Shown one piece after another: positions 25,037 to 33,598 of a DNA stretch of 64,000 nucleotides. Made by a program: the position numbers and the translations under genes. The stretch comes from an uncultured Aquimarina sp. (lineage in GTDB: Bacteria > Bacteroidota > Bacteroidia > Flavobacteriales > Flavobacteriaceae): assembly GCA_947493035.1 (NCBI GenBank), contig CANLOW010000002.1:464166-528165 (forward strand), in the 5' to 3' direction. The first letter of the stretch is position 1. The number at the start of each line of letters is the position of its first letter. A model generated the notes under the pieces. The model searched no databases. It saw only the letters and a program-made list of their open reading frames with translations, and was not told where the DNA came from.

Positions 25037-25627
25037 TTACTCTTCATTAAATATATGTAACATCGCATACTGTAAAAGAGTAATCGATTTACCATCTATA
25101 ATTTCACCCTTAGCAATCATATTATAGGCTTTTTCAAATGGAAATTCTAAAACTTCGATTTCTTCTTGCTCTTCAATTGCACCTCCTCCATTGTTTATTT
25201 TCATAATGTCATCATATGGCGCTATAAAATAAGATACCTTTTCTGTTACTGCTCCCGGTGTCATGTAAGCATCATAAAGATGTTTTGGATTTTGGATCTG
25301 ATAACCTGTTTCCTCTAAGGTTTCTTTAATGATACATTCTTCCGGTTCCAAGCCATCTAATAAACCAGCGCAAACTTCTATAGACATTCCTTTTTTCAAT
25401 CCTTCATTCAGATACATTGCTAAACGAAATTGCCTTGTCATAATAACACTTCGCTTCTTTAAATTATAAAGTAGTATAGCTGCACCACTACCTTTATCAT
25501 AAATTTCTCTTTCCTGTTGTTCTACTTCCCCATTTATCTTTTCGTAGCCAATAGTATATTTATGAAGTATATAATGATTATCAGATAAAAGTTTTTTGGT
25601 ACGAATATCTATTTTAGGATCGTGCAT
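25037..25627 (-). CDS. nudK: Nudix hydrolase, GDP-mannose/ADP-ribose pyrophosphatase type (NudK-like)
   Basis: Cytoplasmic pyrophosphatase of 196 residues. E. coli NudK hydrolyses GDP-mannose and similar nucleotide sugars. The Nudix helix reads GLLDGLEPEECIIKETLEETGY. Its spacing is the slightly shifted form of E. coli NudK, with the catalytic EETGY. Upstream VIMTRQFRLAMYL and downstream YMTPGAVTEKVSYFIAPY also match NudK rather than generic ADP-ribose hydrolases. The start MHDPKIDIRTKKLLSDNHYILHKY is the typical N-terminal swapped strand. It stands alone on the minus strand. The substrate is inferred from similarity. Confidence 0.88.
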   Translation of the reverse strand: MHDPKIDIRTKKLLSDNHYILHKYTIGYEKINGEVEQQEREIYDKGSGAAILLYNLKKRSVIMTRQFRLAMYLNEGLKKGMSIEVCAGLLDGLEPEECIIKETLEETGYQIQNPKHLYDAYMTPGAVTEKVSYFIAPYDDIMKINNGGGAIEEQEEIEVLEFPFEKAYNMIAKGEIIDGKSITLLQYAMLHIFNEE

Positions 25628-25764
25628 TAAAATTTATTTTTAGACTTTATGGTAAATATATGAAGTATAACATCTAGCAAAAAATGTAGATCCAGATACC
25701 TGAAGCTAGATAAGTGCTCAAGGCATTTATAGGATCAACCCAAAAGGTTGTGGGCAAATCAATC

Positions 25765-25790
25765 GTCATTCCTTCGTAGGAAGGAATCTC
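25765..25790. repeat. REP-like hairpin, copy 1
   Basis: GTCATTCCTT...AAGGAATCTC forms a 7-bp stem (ATTCCTT/AAGGAAT). The reverse complement, GAGATTCCTT...AAGGAATGAC, occurs at 30295-30321 in front of the ostA-like gene. Short imperfect palindromes of this kind are dispersed in many genomes. Confidence 0.65.
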
Positions 25791-25869
25791 TTCAAATAGG
25801 TCAATTAGGTTAAGTAAATATCCTTGATGGTATCCCGTATCAGGTACATTGTTGTCCGGGAAAAAAAGA

Positions 25870-25887
25870 GCTAGTTAAAAAACTAGC
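25870..25887 (-). terminator. Minus-strand terminator near the IS remnant
   Basis: The stem GCTAGTT/AACTAGC has a 4-nt loop and is followed on the minus strand by TCTTTTTTTCCC. It would stop transcripts entering from the right, such as from the histidine phosphatase operon. Confidence 0.6.
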
Positions 25888-25932
25888 CCCAAGTTGTTAT
25901 ATTTAAGTTATCACACAAAAAATATAATCAAC

Positions 25933-26705
25933 ATACCTAAAAGTATATATTTTACCAGACAGCCAGTATTCACACAACTATTGAAATTCATAAATCGGGG
26001 CGCTATTCAAAAAATAGCACAAAAAAAAGTTCTGACAAATACCATAAAACCTTTACAACTTATTCTCATTTAATCACAATGCTTTATTGTTGCTTCAATA
26101 AATGTAAAAGTAGTAGAGAAGTTGTAAGTGGAATGAAAGCTTGCTATCATAAATTAAATCATTTAGGACTTACAAAAGTACCAAGCAAGAGCACTTTATA
26201 CGAAGGAAATCAAAAACCTGATAGTGCTGTTTTTGAAAAGATTTACATGCATATATACCACCAATACCGACACCTTTTACCGGACAGCCAAACAAGCTTC
26301 AAGTCTAAATTATACATTGCAGATGCTTCCGTGATTAGTTTACTCCAGCAAATTCTAAAAGCTACTAGTATGGGCAAGTAAAACGGTAAAAGAAAAGGAG
26401 GCATCAAGGTACACACCTTGATGAATGCTCATCAAGATGTAGCTTGTCAAATTGAATTCACCTCTGCTAGAGCTAATGATATAACCTTAATAAAGAAGAT
26501 TCAGCTTGCAAAAGGTGCCTTTATTGTTTTTGATAAAGGATATGTTGACTATGGGTAATACAAAAGAATCCATGAAACAGGAGCTTACTTTGTAACTCGT
26601 CAAAAGAAAAGTCCTTATTATGACATTATACAAGAAAATAAAGTGTCTGAAAAAAGTTTTGATGAAGGAGTAAGAAAAGATCAAATTAGTAAGGGTATCA
26701 AATAA
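25933..26705 (+). pseudogene. Decayed IS4-type transposase (DUF4372-like N-terminus)
   Basis: Remnant of an IS4-group transposase. Joining frames gives PKSIYFTRQPVFTQLLKFIN, a frameshift at the A-run 26021-26028, then SSDKYHKTFTTYSHLITML, SSREVVSGMKACYHKLNHLG and LYIADASVISL. After this come three in-frame TAA stops at 26379-26381, 26556-26558 and 26703-26705. Between them the frame still reads GKRKGGIKVHTLMNAHQDV and AKGAFIVFDKGYVDY (DDE region). Each of the first two stops could be a CAA codon changed by C to T. The position of the original start holds ATA, not ATG. The C-terminal part is missing or unrecognisable, so it is not functional. It resembles the element at 49635-51019. Confidence 0.85.
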
Positions 26706-26859
26706 TTCTCATTAGAAAATAATAAACTTGCTTTAGCCGGATTCAGAACTATAATTTTTTCTTTAATGAAAAGACTCTTTAATATTGATGAATTAATAAC
26801 TGAAATAATTTTGAAGCGCAAATGTAATATTTCACATTGCTTTAAATGTTTTCAGAATA

Positions 26860-27399
26860 TTAAATATCGTTTCTTGAAAAACGAATTATCTCATTATTCT
26901 TTATAGAAAAAGACCTTTTACCGCTATAACCTCTATCTTTTAGCATTTTCTGTAGTAGTAAAAACAAAAAACCATGACCAATAATCAGTATATTCTGATT
27001 TTCAGATTCTAGTTTATTTATAATTTTTTCAATTCTTTTAAAAGTTTCTTTCTTCGTCTCTGGTTGACTATTTCGGTTTATCAACCATTGTATTCTTGCT
27101 GCTAAAAACCAGATTACAGTAGGTATTTTAACCTTGGTTTTACAAAAAGCTTTTAAAGGTACTTCGTTCAGTAATGCTGTACTGACTGGCTTTACTTCTG
27201 CATCTACCAAAGAGGCAGTTTCTATACTTCTAGAAAGTTTACTCGTATAAATTTTAGTAGAACCAACTTTTATTTTTAAAGGTTTCTGAAGAATCGAACT
27301 ACTGTCATACATTCTACAAGCTTTTTCAAATCCATAAGAATCATAAAAAAACTTCCATTTAAATTCAACTTTTGAATGTCGCATCAGATGAAACTCCAT
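26860..27399 (-). CDS. Histidine phosphatase family protein
   Basis: Cytoplasmic phosphatase of 179 residues in the phosphoglycerate mutase-like superfamily. The N-terminal catalytic motif is LMRHSKV (RHS in place of the usual RHG), with the phosphate-binding SKLSRSIETA and the second catalytic His in LIIGHGFLF. The substrate cannot be read. The gene is third in a tight minus-strand run: its start is 3 nt after the aminotransferase stop, which is itself 2 nt after the ostA-like gene's neighbour. A cell-envelope or amino-acid role is possible from this context only. Confidence 0.85.
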   Translation of the reverse strand: MEFHLMRHSKVEFKWKFFYDSYGFEKACRMYDSSSILQKPLKIKVGSTKIYTSKLSRSIETASLVDAEVKPVSTALLNEVPLKAFCKTKVKIPTVIWFLAARIQWLINRNSQPETKKETFKRIEKIINKLESENQNILIIGHGFLFLLLQKMLKDRGYSGKRSFSIKNNEIIRFSRNDI

Positions 27400-27402
27400 C
27401 TA

Positions 27403-28578
27403 CTATTTAGTATTTAAAACATTCAATATGATTTCGCTCCCTTCTTTTATTTCATTCTTAGAAATCGTTAATGGTGGAGTGATACGGACAGCCCGTTTTT
27501 CAAATAATAAAAAAAATAGAATCAACCCTTTTTCTTGACATTTCATGACTAAGTCAGTCACTTCTTCAGGGCTTTCTAACATAATCACTAACATCAATCC
27601 AACACCTCTTACCTCTTTAATTTTAGGATGTACTAATAGCTGACGAAATAGCTGCTCTTTCTCTAATGCTTTTTGCATTAGGTTTTTCTTTATAATGGTC
27701 TTTAAGGTAGCATGACAAGAAGCAGCAATTACAGGATTTCCTCCGAAAGTAGTAATATGCCCCAACATTGGGTTTTCTTTCAATAAATCCATATGTACAG
27801 AAGAAGCTGTAAAAGCCCCAACAGGCAAACCTCCTCCTAATCCTTTCCCTGTTACTACAATATCCGGAACCACATCATAGTTCTGAAAGCCAAACATTTT
27901 CCCGGTTCGACCAATACCAGGTTGTATTTCATCTAAAATCAATAGGGCTCCAACCTCTTCACAACGTTTTTTAACTTTAGCTAGGTAATTATCTTTTGGC
28001 TGAATAAAACCAGCGCCTCCTTGAATGGTTTCTAAAATTACACCTGCAGTTTTAGTTGTAATCTTATGTATATCTACTTCGTTATTAAACGTTATAAATC
28101 GTACATCTGGAATCAAAGGCCGAAAAGCTTGTTTTCGCTCTTCGTATCCCATAACACTTAAAGACCCCATGGTATTACCATGATAAGCGTATTTAGCTGC
28201 TATAATTTCACTACGTCCTGTTACTCGTCTTGCTAGCTTTAAGCTACCTTCAATGGCTTCAGTTCCAGAATTTGTTAAATATGTTTTTTCTAATGGTGCA
28301 GGTAATAGGGATGAAATAAGCTTGGTAAGCTTAATTGCTGGTTTTTGGATATATTCTCCATAAACCATAACGTGCAAGTAAGTATCTAATTGCTTTTTTA
28401 CAGCTTTCACAACAGCTGGATGCCTATGTCCCAAACTACAAGCCGAAACTCCTGCTACAAAATCTAAATACTTTTTCCCGTTAGTATCATAGATATAACT
28501 TCCTTTGGCTTTTTTGACTTCCATTGCCAATGGGAAAGGGGTTGTTTGTGCCTGATATTTAAAAAAATCTTCTTTCAT
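27403..28578 (-). CDS. Class III PLP-dependent aminotransferase
   Basis: Cytoplasmic aminotransferase of 391 residues in the acetylornithine/ornithine aminotransferase group. Seen are the N-terminal YIYDTNGKKYLDFVAGVSACSLGHRHP, the PLP phosphate-binding NSGTEAIEGSLKLAR, AYHGNTMGSLS, the cofactor Asp in LILDEIQPGIGRTGKMFGFQ and the PLP lysine in VTGKGLGGGLPVGAF. The usual members of this group act on omega-amino acids, but substrate specificity is not evident. It lies between the ostA-like and histidine phosphatase genes with 2-3 nt gaps, so all three are probably co-transcribed. Confidence 0.9.
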   Translation of the reverse strand: MKEDFFKYQAQTTPFPLAMEVKKAKGSYIYDTNGKKYLDFVAGVSACSLGHRHPAVVKAVKKQLDTYLHVMVYGEYIQKPAIKLTKLISSLLPAPLEKTYLTNSGTEAIEGSLKLARRVTGRSEIIAAKYAYHGNTMGSLSVMGYEERKQAFRPLIPDVRFITFNNEVDIHKITTKTAGVILETIQGGAGFIQPKDNYLAKVKKRCEEVGALLILDEIQPGIGRTGKMFGFQNYDVVPDIVVTGKGLGGGLPVGAFTASSVHMDLLKENPMLGHITTFGGNPVIAASCHATLKTIIKKNLMQKALEKEQLFRQLLVHPKIKEVRGVGLMLVIMLESPEEVTDLVMKCQEKGLILFFLLFEKRAVRITPPLTISKNEIKEGSEIILNVLNTK

Positions 28579-28580
28579 GA

Positions 28581-30281
28581 TCAGTTCTCCTTCTCTTCCC
28601 CTTCTTGGGTATCTTGAAGTTTTACATCCTTATACCTTGAATTATCAGATCTATAAGAAGCTATACGTTTCAAAGTTTCTTCATCAAAAAAGTCTTTTTC
28701 TTCCTCTGGCACAGGAATCCCTTTAATCTTAATCAATTCAAAAGGTTGCTCTCCTTTAAAAAGATCTTTTTTAGATTTAATTTGTTCTTCTCCTCTCCAG
28801 TGAAGCCCTTTCAGTTTCTGAGCATTCAATGGTAAATTCCCTTCCTTATATAGTGTTCCTTCTACATCTTGATAATAATATATATCAGTAATATCTTGTT
28901 CTTCAAATAAGATTTTTATTTTACTACAAATCACCTTATTAATTCCTACAAGATCTAATGTAGACTCATCTCTTTGAAAATAAATAGTCTCCGTATTCTT
29001 ATCAATATCAACCTGTCTCAATTCATCATTCTCGAACAAACCATATAAAATCGCTCCTTTAACTTGATTGAAACCTTCTTTCAAGGTATCCTGTTGTACT
29101 AGAAAACTATTATTGAATACTTTTAGTGAGTCTAATTTATTTGTTTTCATATTAGATATCAACTGTATTGTATCACCTGTCATTTGATTGGCTCCAGACC
29201 ACAAAATAGGCTTATTGAACATTTTAGTATATCCTGTTTTTTGAACAACACTAATAGAATCACATTTTCCGCTCATATCTTTTTTGTACATACGTACATC
29301 ATAGAACCCTCTTAACAACCTATCTTGAGGTTTTCCTGTGACCATAATCGTATCACTATGTATAAATATGGAATCTTTTTGCTGTTTAGAGATCGCCAAT
29401 GCATGCTTGGTAATAAATACCGAATCTTTAGCTTTAAATACTTCAGCATAATGTCCTTTTATCACACTTTGATTGGCAGTATCCAATACACGAATATTAT
29501 TAGTTGCCGAAGCAAAGCTTTTATTACTATCATAGTAAATACTATCTCCAAATACTTGTCGATTATCATAATCGATTCTTGCATTTTTAATAGCATAACC
29601 TATAGCAGTCTTTGTATCGTAGTACCCTCTTTCACAATACAAAGTACTTCCCGGGCTTTTTACAGTAGATTTTCCATACAAATAAGCTTGACCAGTTTCA
29701 GTATAATAATCTAAACGTTCTGAATCGACTGTGTTTTCATGATTAACAATACTTACATCTTTAGAAAAAATGTACTTTTTTCGATCAATATAATAACGTC
29801 CTATTTTGCTTTTCAACGTATTGGTCGAATCTTTTACGATACCACCGCTTCTATAATAAGCTTGTTGACGTAATTTGTCATAAAACAAAGTATCTGTCGT
29901 CAATGTGTTTTCTGGGGTTTCTAAAAACACATTAGTACTTGCAAAGGCAAACTCAGTATTTCCATTATACTCTGCATAATTGCTTTTCATAATAATGGTA
30001 TCTCCTTGATTCATCTTTACATTACCAAAAGCTTTCACAAAACGTTCATTTCCGTAATGCACTGCTTGATCACACCAAATTTCCATACCTTGATGTTTTA
30101 AGTACACTTGGTTATCGACTTTACTTAAAAGCGTAGCACCAGGAAAGTTTTCTTCATCAATTTCCAAACGATCGGAAACCACATCAATCACCCTACCTTC
30201 TTGGGCAAATCCGTTAAAACAAATTATCGTCCCTATCACTAAGAACTTTATATAACTGAATGTATTATTCTTTTTAATCAT
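28581..30281 (-). CDS. OstA/LptA-like LPS transport protein
   Basis: Exported protein of 566 residues from the OstA-like family, probably part of the periplasmic bridge or outer-membrane arm for LPS transport (lptB is also in this window). MIKKNNTFSYIKFLVIGTIICFNGFAQ is the signal peptide. The body is repeated beta-jellyroll strands (WCDQAVHYGNERFVKAFGNVKMNQGDTIIMKSN; AEYNGNTEFAFASTNVFLETPENTL; KSKIGRYYIDRKKYIFSKDVSI). The start is set at this Met because the longer frame (to 30329) would translate the REP-like repeat at 30295-30321. It is the first gene of the run with the aminotransferase and phosphatase. Confidence 0.88.
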   Translation of the reverse strand: MIKKNNTFSYIKFLVIGTIICFNGFAQEGRVIDVVSDRLEIDEENFPGATLLSKVDNQVYLKHQGMEIWCDQAVHYGNERFVKAFGNVKMNQGDTIIMKSNYAEYNGNTEFAFASTNVFLETPENTLTTDTLFYDKLRQQAYYRSGGIVKDSTNTLKSKIGRYYIDRKKYIFSKDVSIVNHENTVDSERLDYYTETGQAYLYGKSTVKSPGSTLYCERGYYDTKTAIGYAIKNARIDYDNRQVFGDSIYYDSNKSFASATNNIRVLDTANQSVIKGHYAEVFKAKDSVFITKHALAISKQQKDSIFIHSDTIMVTGKPQDRLLRGFYDVRMYKKDMSGKCDSISVVQKTGYTKMFNKPILWSGANQMTGDTIQLISNMKTNKLDSLKVFNNSFLVQQDTLKEGFNQVKGAILYGLFENDELRQVDIDKNTETIYFQRDESTLDLVGINKVICSKIKILFEEQDITDIYYYQDVEGTLYKEGNLPLNAQKLKGLHWRGEEQIKSKKDLFKGEQPFELIKIKGIPVPEEEKDFFDEETLKRIASYRSDNSRYKDVKLQDTQEGEEKEN

Positions 30282-30294
30282 AGAATGTTGGGAT

Positions 30295-30321
30295 GAGATT
30301 CCTTTTCTTGTAAGGAATGAC
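30295..30321. repeat. REP-like hairpin, copy 2
   Basis: GAGATTCCTT...AAGGAATGAC is the reverse complement of copy 1 at 25765-25790 apart from the loop. It lies just upstream of the chosen ostA-like start, in the 5' leader. Confidence 0.6.
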
Positions 30322-30419
30322 AAATACATCTTCTAAATACTATAAAGAATTTTATTTTTTCAATAGCATTTACAAAGACAAATGTATTTATAAAACGCTT
30401 ATTCTACTAGATGTTGCAC

Positions 30420-30968
30420 CTATTTATTATTAACGTCTTCCCACTGACTTCTTACTAAACTATAGTATACATCATCCTGAATCAGTCCTTCTCTATCTAC
30501 ATAATGAGAATAGCGTATGCCTTCTTTTATTGCTCCTAGTTTTTCTATAGCCTTTTGAGAACGAATATTTCTAACATCTGCACCAAACTGAATTCTATTC
30601 AAGCTCAATTCTGAAAAACCATACGTAATTAACAATTCCCTTACAGAAGCATTTAGTCCTGTACCTTGAAACTTTGTCCCGTACCATGTCCATCCTATTT
30701 CTGCTCTTTTATTATTAACGTCTAGTTTTCCAAATCGGGTACATCCAGCTAAGGCACCTTGAACTTTATCGAATATTAAAAAAGGAATTGCCGTTTGATC
30801 TCCCTTAGCTTTTATTGTAGCAGCTATATATTCCTGTAAATCTTCTTCATTACGGATATAATGCCCCATATATTTCCAAATAGAATCATCATAGATAATT
30901 TCTCTTAATCCTTCCGCTTCTTTTTCTGTAAAAGGCAATAATCTAGCCCTTTCATTTTCTAAAATCAT
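30420..30968 (-). CDS. GNAT N-acetyltransferase (RimJ/RimL type)
   Basis: Cytoplasmic acetyltransferase of 182 residues. The RimJ/RimL-type fold shows RLLPFTEKEAEGLREII, FLIFDKVQGALAGCTRFGKLD, RAEIGWTWYGTKFQGTGLNASVRELLITYGF (acetyl-CoA binding Q-x-x-G-x-G/A region) and IQFGADVRNIRSQKAIEKLGAIKEG. Such proteins acetylate ribosomal proteins or, in other members, small amines. The substrate is not evident. It stands alone, about 90 nt upstream of the ostA-like gene's true start, and could be transcribed separately. Confidence 0.85.
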   Translation of the reverse strand: MILENERARLLPFTEKEAEGLREIIYDDSIWKYMGHYIRNEEDLQEYIAATIKAKGDQTAIPFLIFDKVQGALAGCTRFGKLDVNNKRAEIGWTWYGTKFQGTGLNASVRELLITYGFSELSLNRIQFGADVRNIRSQKAIEKLGAIKEGIRYSHYVDREGLIQDDVYYSLVRSQWEDVNNK

Positions 30969-31005
30969 AGTATTATTAATTAGTATTCAATATTTACATT
31001 AAAGC

Positions 31006-31038
31006 AAGAAACCTCGTAGCCGAGCTACGAGGTTTCTT
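31006..31038. terminator. 15-bp perfect hairpin
   Basis: AAGAAACCTCGTAGC and its complement flank a 3-nt CGA loop. It has no strong U-run in either direction (TTATTATTC on plus, TTGCTTT on minus). It is probably a back-up terminator between the channel gene and the acetyltransferase gene. Confidence 0.6.
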
Positions 31039-31220
31039 ATTATTCAAATACAACAAGAAGGCGTAACTCATTCGAGAAATGCTGGTTTACTAATCTTCTT
31101 ATTGCTTTTTTTCATTTGCATGTAACAAACATATTATTTTTAATCTAGATACTACAAAAGAGTTTCAAATTTGTTAAAAAAATGGACACTCTAAAAACAA
31201 ATACCCTTTTAAAAACAAAA

Positions 31221-31250
31221 AACACGCTTAGGAACTAACCTAAGCGTGTT
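31221..31250 (-). terminator. Terminator of the mechanosensitive-channel gene
   Basis: AACACGCTTAGG/CCTAAGCGTGTT stem with a 6-nt loop, followed on the minus strand by TTTTGTTTTT, a classic intrinsic terminator. Confidence 0.85.
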
Positions 31251-31279
31251 AAAGAATTATAAAAAAGTAGTTTCCTTAA

Positions 31280-32467
31280 TTACTTTTTTCTGAATTTGTT
31301 CAAGATATCCTTCATATGTTCACCAGCAGCTTCACGCCCACCTAATCCGTAAGCTAATGCTATAGTAACTGCTATAGCACCAATAATCGCTGTAAAAGCA
31401 ATTTCTACAATACTATTTGCTATACCCATTGTTCTTAAAGAAATAGCTAAAAATAATGCTATGATAGCTCCTTTAGCAATAGATGCTATGAATTTGTTAT
31501 CGTCAGACTTAGAAAGAATGTTTCCAACAATATTTGCGATAAAGTTTCCTAAAACTAAAATGATCAATCCGAAGAAAATCTGACCTGATAAATCTAAAAT
31601 TGTTTTTAAAATTTCATTTAGTTGTGGTAAATCTAACTTACCAACACCAATTGTAATTCCTGTAAAAGCTAAAAAGAAATAAGCTAAACCACTTAATATT
31701 TTAGATAATGATTGCTTTTCTCCAATCATTGAACCTATTTGTAATCTATCTGCTAATTCATCTGTTCCAACACTCTTTAACAAATCTGATAAGAAATTTG
31801 TTAAATACTTACCTCCTATTACAAAGATTGCGATAATTACTCCTGCAGCTAATACTTTAGGGATCATCCCCATTACAGTATTTAAAATACCATTTGCTGG
31901 TTCACTGATAGCATTGATATGTAAAGCATTTAAAGCTTGTATTACAAAAGGGATAAAAATAATTGCAAAAACTATCTTCTGAATAACAGCTACAAACTTC
32001 TCTGTGTCTTCGATTTTCAACTTACTAGCAATACTCTGTACAAATGTTGATCCTAATCCGATTAAATTAGAAACCACTTTTGCTAAGACATATCCTACAA
32101 AACCGATTAAACCTGCTGCTATTAAATTTGGTAAGAAACCTAAAAATTCATTTAGCATATTCTTTACTGGATCTAATACGCTTTCCATTCCAAGTGTACT
32201 TAATACCAATAAAAGCACAAAAAGCATAACAATAAAGTACACAAAACTTGAAATAAACCCTTCTGGATTCACTTTCGAATCGCTTCCTTTAAATAACTTA
32301 TTATCTAAATCTGTTTTCTTTAATAGTTTTCTAACTAATTTTTTGATTCCTTTAGCAACAATACTACCGATAATTAAAATTCCGATAGCGGCTAAAAGTG
32401 TAGAAATTTTCCCATCTAAGCCTATAAGCTGGAAAATATCTTTAATTGAAGTAATAATTTTGTCCAT
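31280..32467 (-). CDS. MscS-type/conserved-TM-helix mechanosensitive channel-like protein
   Basis: Integral membrane protein of 395 residues. Repeats of the conserved TM helix motif found in MscS-related CmpX-like proteins can be seen: PNLIAAGLIGFVGYVLAKVVSNLIGLG, IPKVLAAGVIIAIFVIGGKYLTNFLSDLLKSVG and GQIFFGLIILVLGNFIANIVGNIL. The final helix IVEIAFTAIIGAIAVTIALAYGLGGREAA resembles the pore-lining helix of this group. There is no cytoplasmic C-terminal vestibule of the usual MscS type. It may relieve osmotic stress or respond to envelope tension. It is a single gene with its own terminator. Confidence 0.82.
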   Translation of the reverse strand: MDKIITSIKDIFQLIGLDGKISTLLAAIGILIIGSIVAKGIKKLVRKLLKKTDLDNKLFKGSDSKVNPEGFISSFVYFIVMLFVLLLVLSTLGMESVLDPVKNMLNEFLGFLPNLIAAGLIGFVGYVLAKVVSNLIGLGSTFVQSIASKLKIEDTEKFVAVIQKIVFAIIFIPFVIQALNALHINAISEPANGILNTVMGMIPKVLAAGVIIAIFVIGGKYLTNFLSDLLKSVGTDELADRLQIGSMIGEKQSLSKILSGLAYFFLAFTGITIGVGKLDLPQLNEILKTILDLSGQIFFGLIILVLGNFIANIVGNILSKSDDNKFIASIAKGAIIALFLAISLRTMGIANSIVEIAFTAIIGAIAVTIALAYGLGGREAAGEHMKDILNKFRKK

Positions 32468-32726
32468 TTCTATGTAATTGATTGATTATTAGATTTATAA
32501 ATATCGTCATTTTTATTCTAATATTAAAATTACCCTCTTCTTTTCAAGAACATTAACCGATAAAAATCGTTTTTTAACGACAATGTGTTATGTAAATTTT
32601 ACATCAATAAATTGTTAAACGAAAACGTTGGAATACGTTTTGATACTAAACTATAGAGATCTCGCAACAACTAAAAAAACAAGACTAACTGATTCTAATA
32701 GTATTAACTAAAAACCTATTATTATC

Positions 32727-33518
32727 ATGAAAAAAGAAGTAAGTGTTAAAAAAAGCCGAGTAATTGATTTTCAAATTACATTAATAGCCATTCTTTGCTT
32801 TGGGTATTGGATGTATGAAGTGTATGCTGTACCTATTTCTAATCACAAAAAAATAGATCCTACTACAATATATACTTCAGATAGTCCCGATGTAGAAGAC
32901 CCTTTTGGCCCTTTCGAAATAGAGCCTGAAGCAATAGAAGTACCAAAAAGTAAACCTAAAATTCAACCTATAGATATTGTCAAACCTGTTGCAGATGATA
33001 CTGTAGATAAAACTAAAGTTGATGATAAAACCGAAGAGAATGAACCTGAAACTCAAATAGAGACTAAAACAAAATCTCCTACAAAAAAGATTACAAAAAA
33101 AGTAGGAAAAAAGACAGCACCTATTAATAGTACTAAATCTGGAATTACTGGAAGTAATCAACCTATATCATCGAATGTTGTTGACATGTTCCCTGTTCAT
33201 CCTGACTGCAAGAAGTATAGTAATAACCGAGATATTTTAGAATGTTTTGAAAAGAAAATTCAAAGATTAGTACAGCGCAGATTCAACAACAGTATAGGAG
33301 TTGATCTTGGATTGAAAGGTAATCAACGTATCAATGTTTATTTTGAAATTGACAAGCAAGGAAATATTTCGAATATTAAAGCTCGATCAAAACACAAAGC
33401 TCTAGCTAAAGAAGCTAAAAGAGTAGCTAAATTTCTTCCTAAAATGCAACCTGCACAGAAAAAAGGTGAAAAAGTAACGATGTCATACATTCTACCTATT
33501 ACACTAGATATAAGATAG
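32727..33518 (+). CDS. TonB-like energy transducer
   Basis: Inner-membrane anchored protein of 263 residues. A single N-terminal helix (VIDFQITLIAILCFGYWMYEVY, about 13-34) is followed by a Pro/Glu/Lys-rich spacer (about 50-150), then a TonB-type C-terminal domain (FEKKIQRLVQRRFNNSIGVDLGLKGNQRINVYFEIDKQGNISNIKARSKHKALAKEAKRVAKFLPKMQPA). The last ends in the strand SYILPITLDIR. It would pass proton-motive force to outer-membrane transporters. ExbB/ExbD are not next to it. It shares a bidirectional terminator with recQ. Confidence 0.8.
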   Translation: MKKEVSVKKSRVIDFQITLIAILCFGYWMYEVYAVPISNHKKIDPTTIYTSDSPDVEDPFGPFEIEPEAIEVPKSKPKIQPIDIVKPVADDTVDKTKVDDKTEENEPETQIETKTKSPTKKITKKVGKKTAPINSTKSGITGSNQPISSNVVDMFPVHPDCKKYSNNRDILECFEKKIQRLVQRRFNNSIGVDLGLKGNQRINVYFEIDKQGNISNIKARSKHKALAKEAKRVAKFLPKMQPAQKKGEKVTMSYILPITLDIR

Positions 33519-33530
33519 TGATTAAAATAA

Positions 33531-33571
33531 AAACCGTATCAAATTCTTAGCTAAAGAATTTGATACGGTTT
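33531..33571. terminator. Bidirectional terminator, TonB-like gene and recQ
   Basis: A long stem, AAACCGTATCAAATTCTT with its complement and a 4-5 nt loop, lies between the convergent genes. A-rich and T-rich flanks on the two sides let it stop transcripts in both directions. Confidence 0.85.
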
Positions 33572-33598
33572 ACTAAATATCCTCTATGAATTATTTTA

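Larger units (their letters stand above)
25628..25932. other. Intergenic region with REP-like hairpin, terminator and IS end
   Basis: These 305 nt contain a REP-like repeat at 25765-25790, a candidate IS4-type end (TGTCCGGG at 25853-25860) and a minus-strand terminator at 25870-25887. A long-range TACCTGA/TCAGGTA pair also lies across it. No gene is visible. Confidence 0.55.
30969..31279. other. Intergenic region with two strong hairpins
   Basis: These 311 nt hold no gene. They carry two hairpins: the mechanosensitive-channel gene's terminator at 31221-31250 and a longer 15-bp stem at 31006-31038. Confidence 0.6.

Noticed and set aside
26487..26684. A 65-residue minus-strand frame
   Set aside because: It is opposite the decayed transposase, whose plus-strand text is recognisable; a shadow.
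29325..29714. A 129-residue plus-strand frame
   Set aside because: Antisense to the ostA-like gene, no start or domain evidence.
32004..32477. A 157-residue plus-strand frame
   Set aside because: Antisense to the mechanosensitive-channel gene, rich in Ile/Ser/Thr as expected of a shadow of hydrophobic helices.
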